DNA of 61,111 nucleotides. It comes from JBJGXI01 sp045635475. Its GTDB lineage: Bacteria > Bacillota > Bacilli > Bacillales > Amphibacillaceae. The notes under the pieces are model-generated. The model was not told where the DNA came from and made no database searches. It saw only the letters and a list, made by a program, of their open reading frames with translations. Shown one piece after another: positions 61,087-61,111 of this stretch (position 1 is its first letter; the number at the start of each line of letters is the position of its first letter). The DNA lies in the NCBI RefSeq assembly GCF_045635475.1, contig NZ_JBJGXI010000033.1, positions 1 to 61,111 on the forward strand, read 5' to 3'. The position numbers and the translations under genes were made by a program.

Positions 61087-61111
61087 CTATATCGCTCCCT
61101 TAATACCTGTA

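Overview
This window is a chromosomal stretch from a low-GC, endospore-forming Bacillaceae bacterium. Gene order follows Bacillus subtilis almost exactly, in reverse orientation. The repeat families and codon use suggest the Oceanobacillus/Virgibacillus side of the family, but I cannot place it to genus. Reading right to left (minus strand, the main direction of transcription) the backbone is radA-disA-yacL-ispD-ispF-gltX-cysE-cysS-mrnC-rlmB-rae1-sigH-rpmG-secE-nusG-rplK-rplA-rplJ-rplL-rsmC-rpoB-rpoC-rplGB-rpsL-rpsG-fusA-tuf, then the S10/spc/alpha ribosomal superoperon (rpsJ to rplQ), ecfA1-ecfA2-ecfT, truA, rplM-rpsI. After an accessory insertion come the sporulation/germination genes cwlD, salA, gerD, kbaA and pdaB. 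A strong rRNA-type promoter at the left edge points out of the window, where B. subtilis has rRNA operons.

The core region carries the expected regulatory RNA: a T-box with a Cys (UGC) specifier ahead of cysES, an L10 leader with terminator, a likely L13 leader, and sigma-A promoters for the str, S10, rplK, rpmG, sigH and rplM units. Several core genes start with TTG (rpoB, rpoC, rpsE, ecfA1, the KOW protein). One essential-type gene is broken: map, between adk and the KOW/infA genes, has a 5' frameshift and an in-frame TGA ahead of three metal ligands.

The accessory block between rpsI and cwlD (about 5.2-10.88 kb) is a decayed defence/mobile hotspot. It holds an hsdR relic with two amber stops, a 29-bp inverted repeat, and a remnant integrative element whose putative ends are a 14-bp direct repeat derived from the rpsI terminator. 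The element contains a broken integrase, a broken primase tail, a TubC-like small protein, a phage terminase-small-subunit-like HTH protein, and an intact two-gene module. That module is the main discovery candidate: an RnlAB-type toxin-antitoxin in which the RnlA toxin (with its HEPN R-x4-H motif) is fused to an N-terminal viroplasmin-like domain and an RNase H domain with all four catalytic carboxylates. In E. coli, RNase HI is a separate protein reported to be needed for RnlA activity and for RnlB control, so the fusion joins known functional partners in one chain.

The window also holds several interspersed fold-back repeats. One ~200-bp family has three copies (one after pdaB, two in tandem upstream of ecfA1) with a compensatory base-pair change between copies, suggesting that the RNA or hairpin structure is maintained. 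Others lie between the T-box and cysE, between yacL and ispD, and between the S10 operon and tuf.
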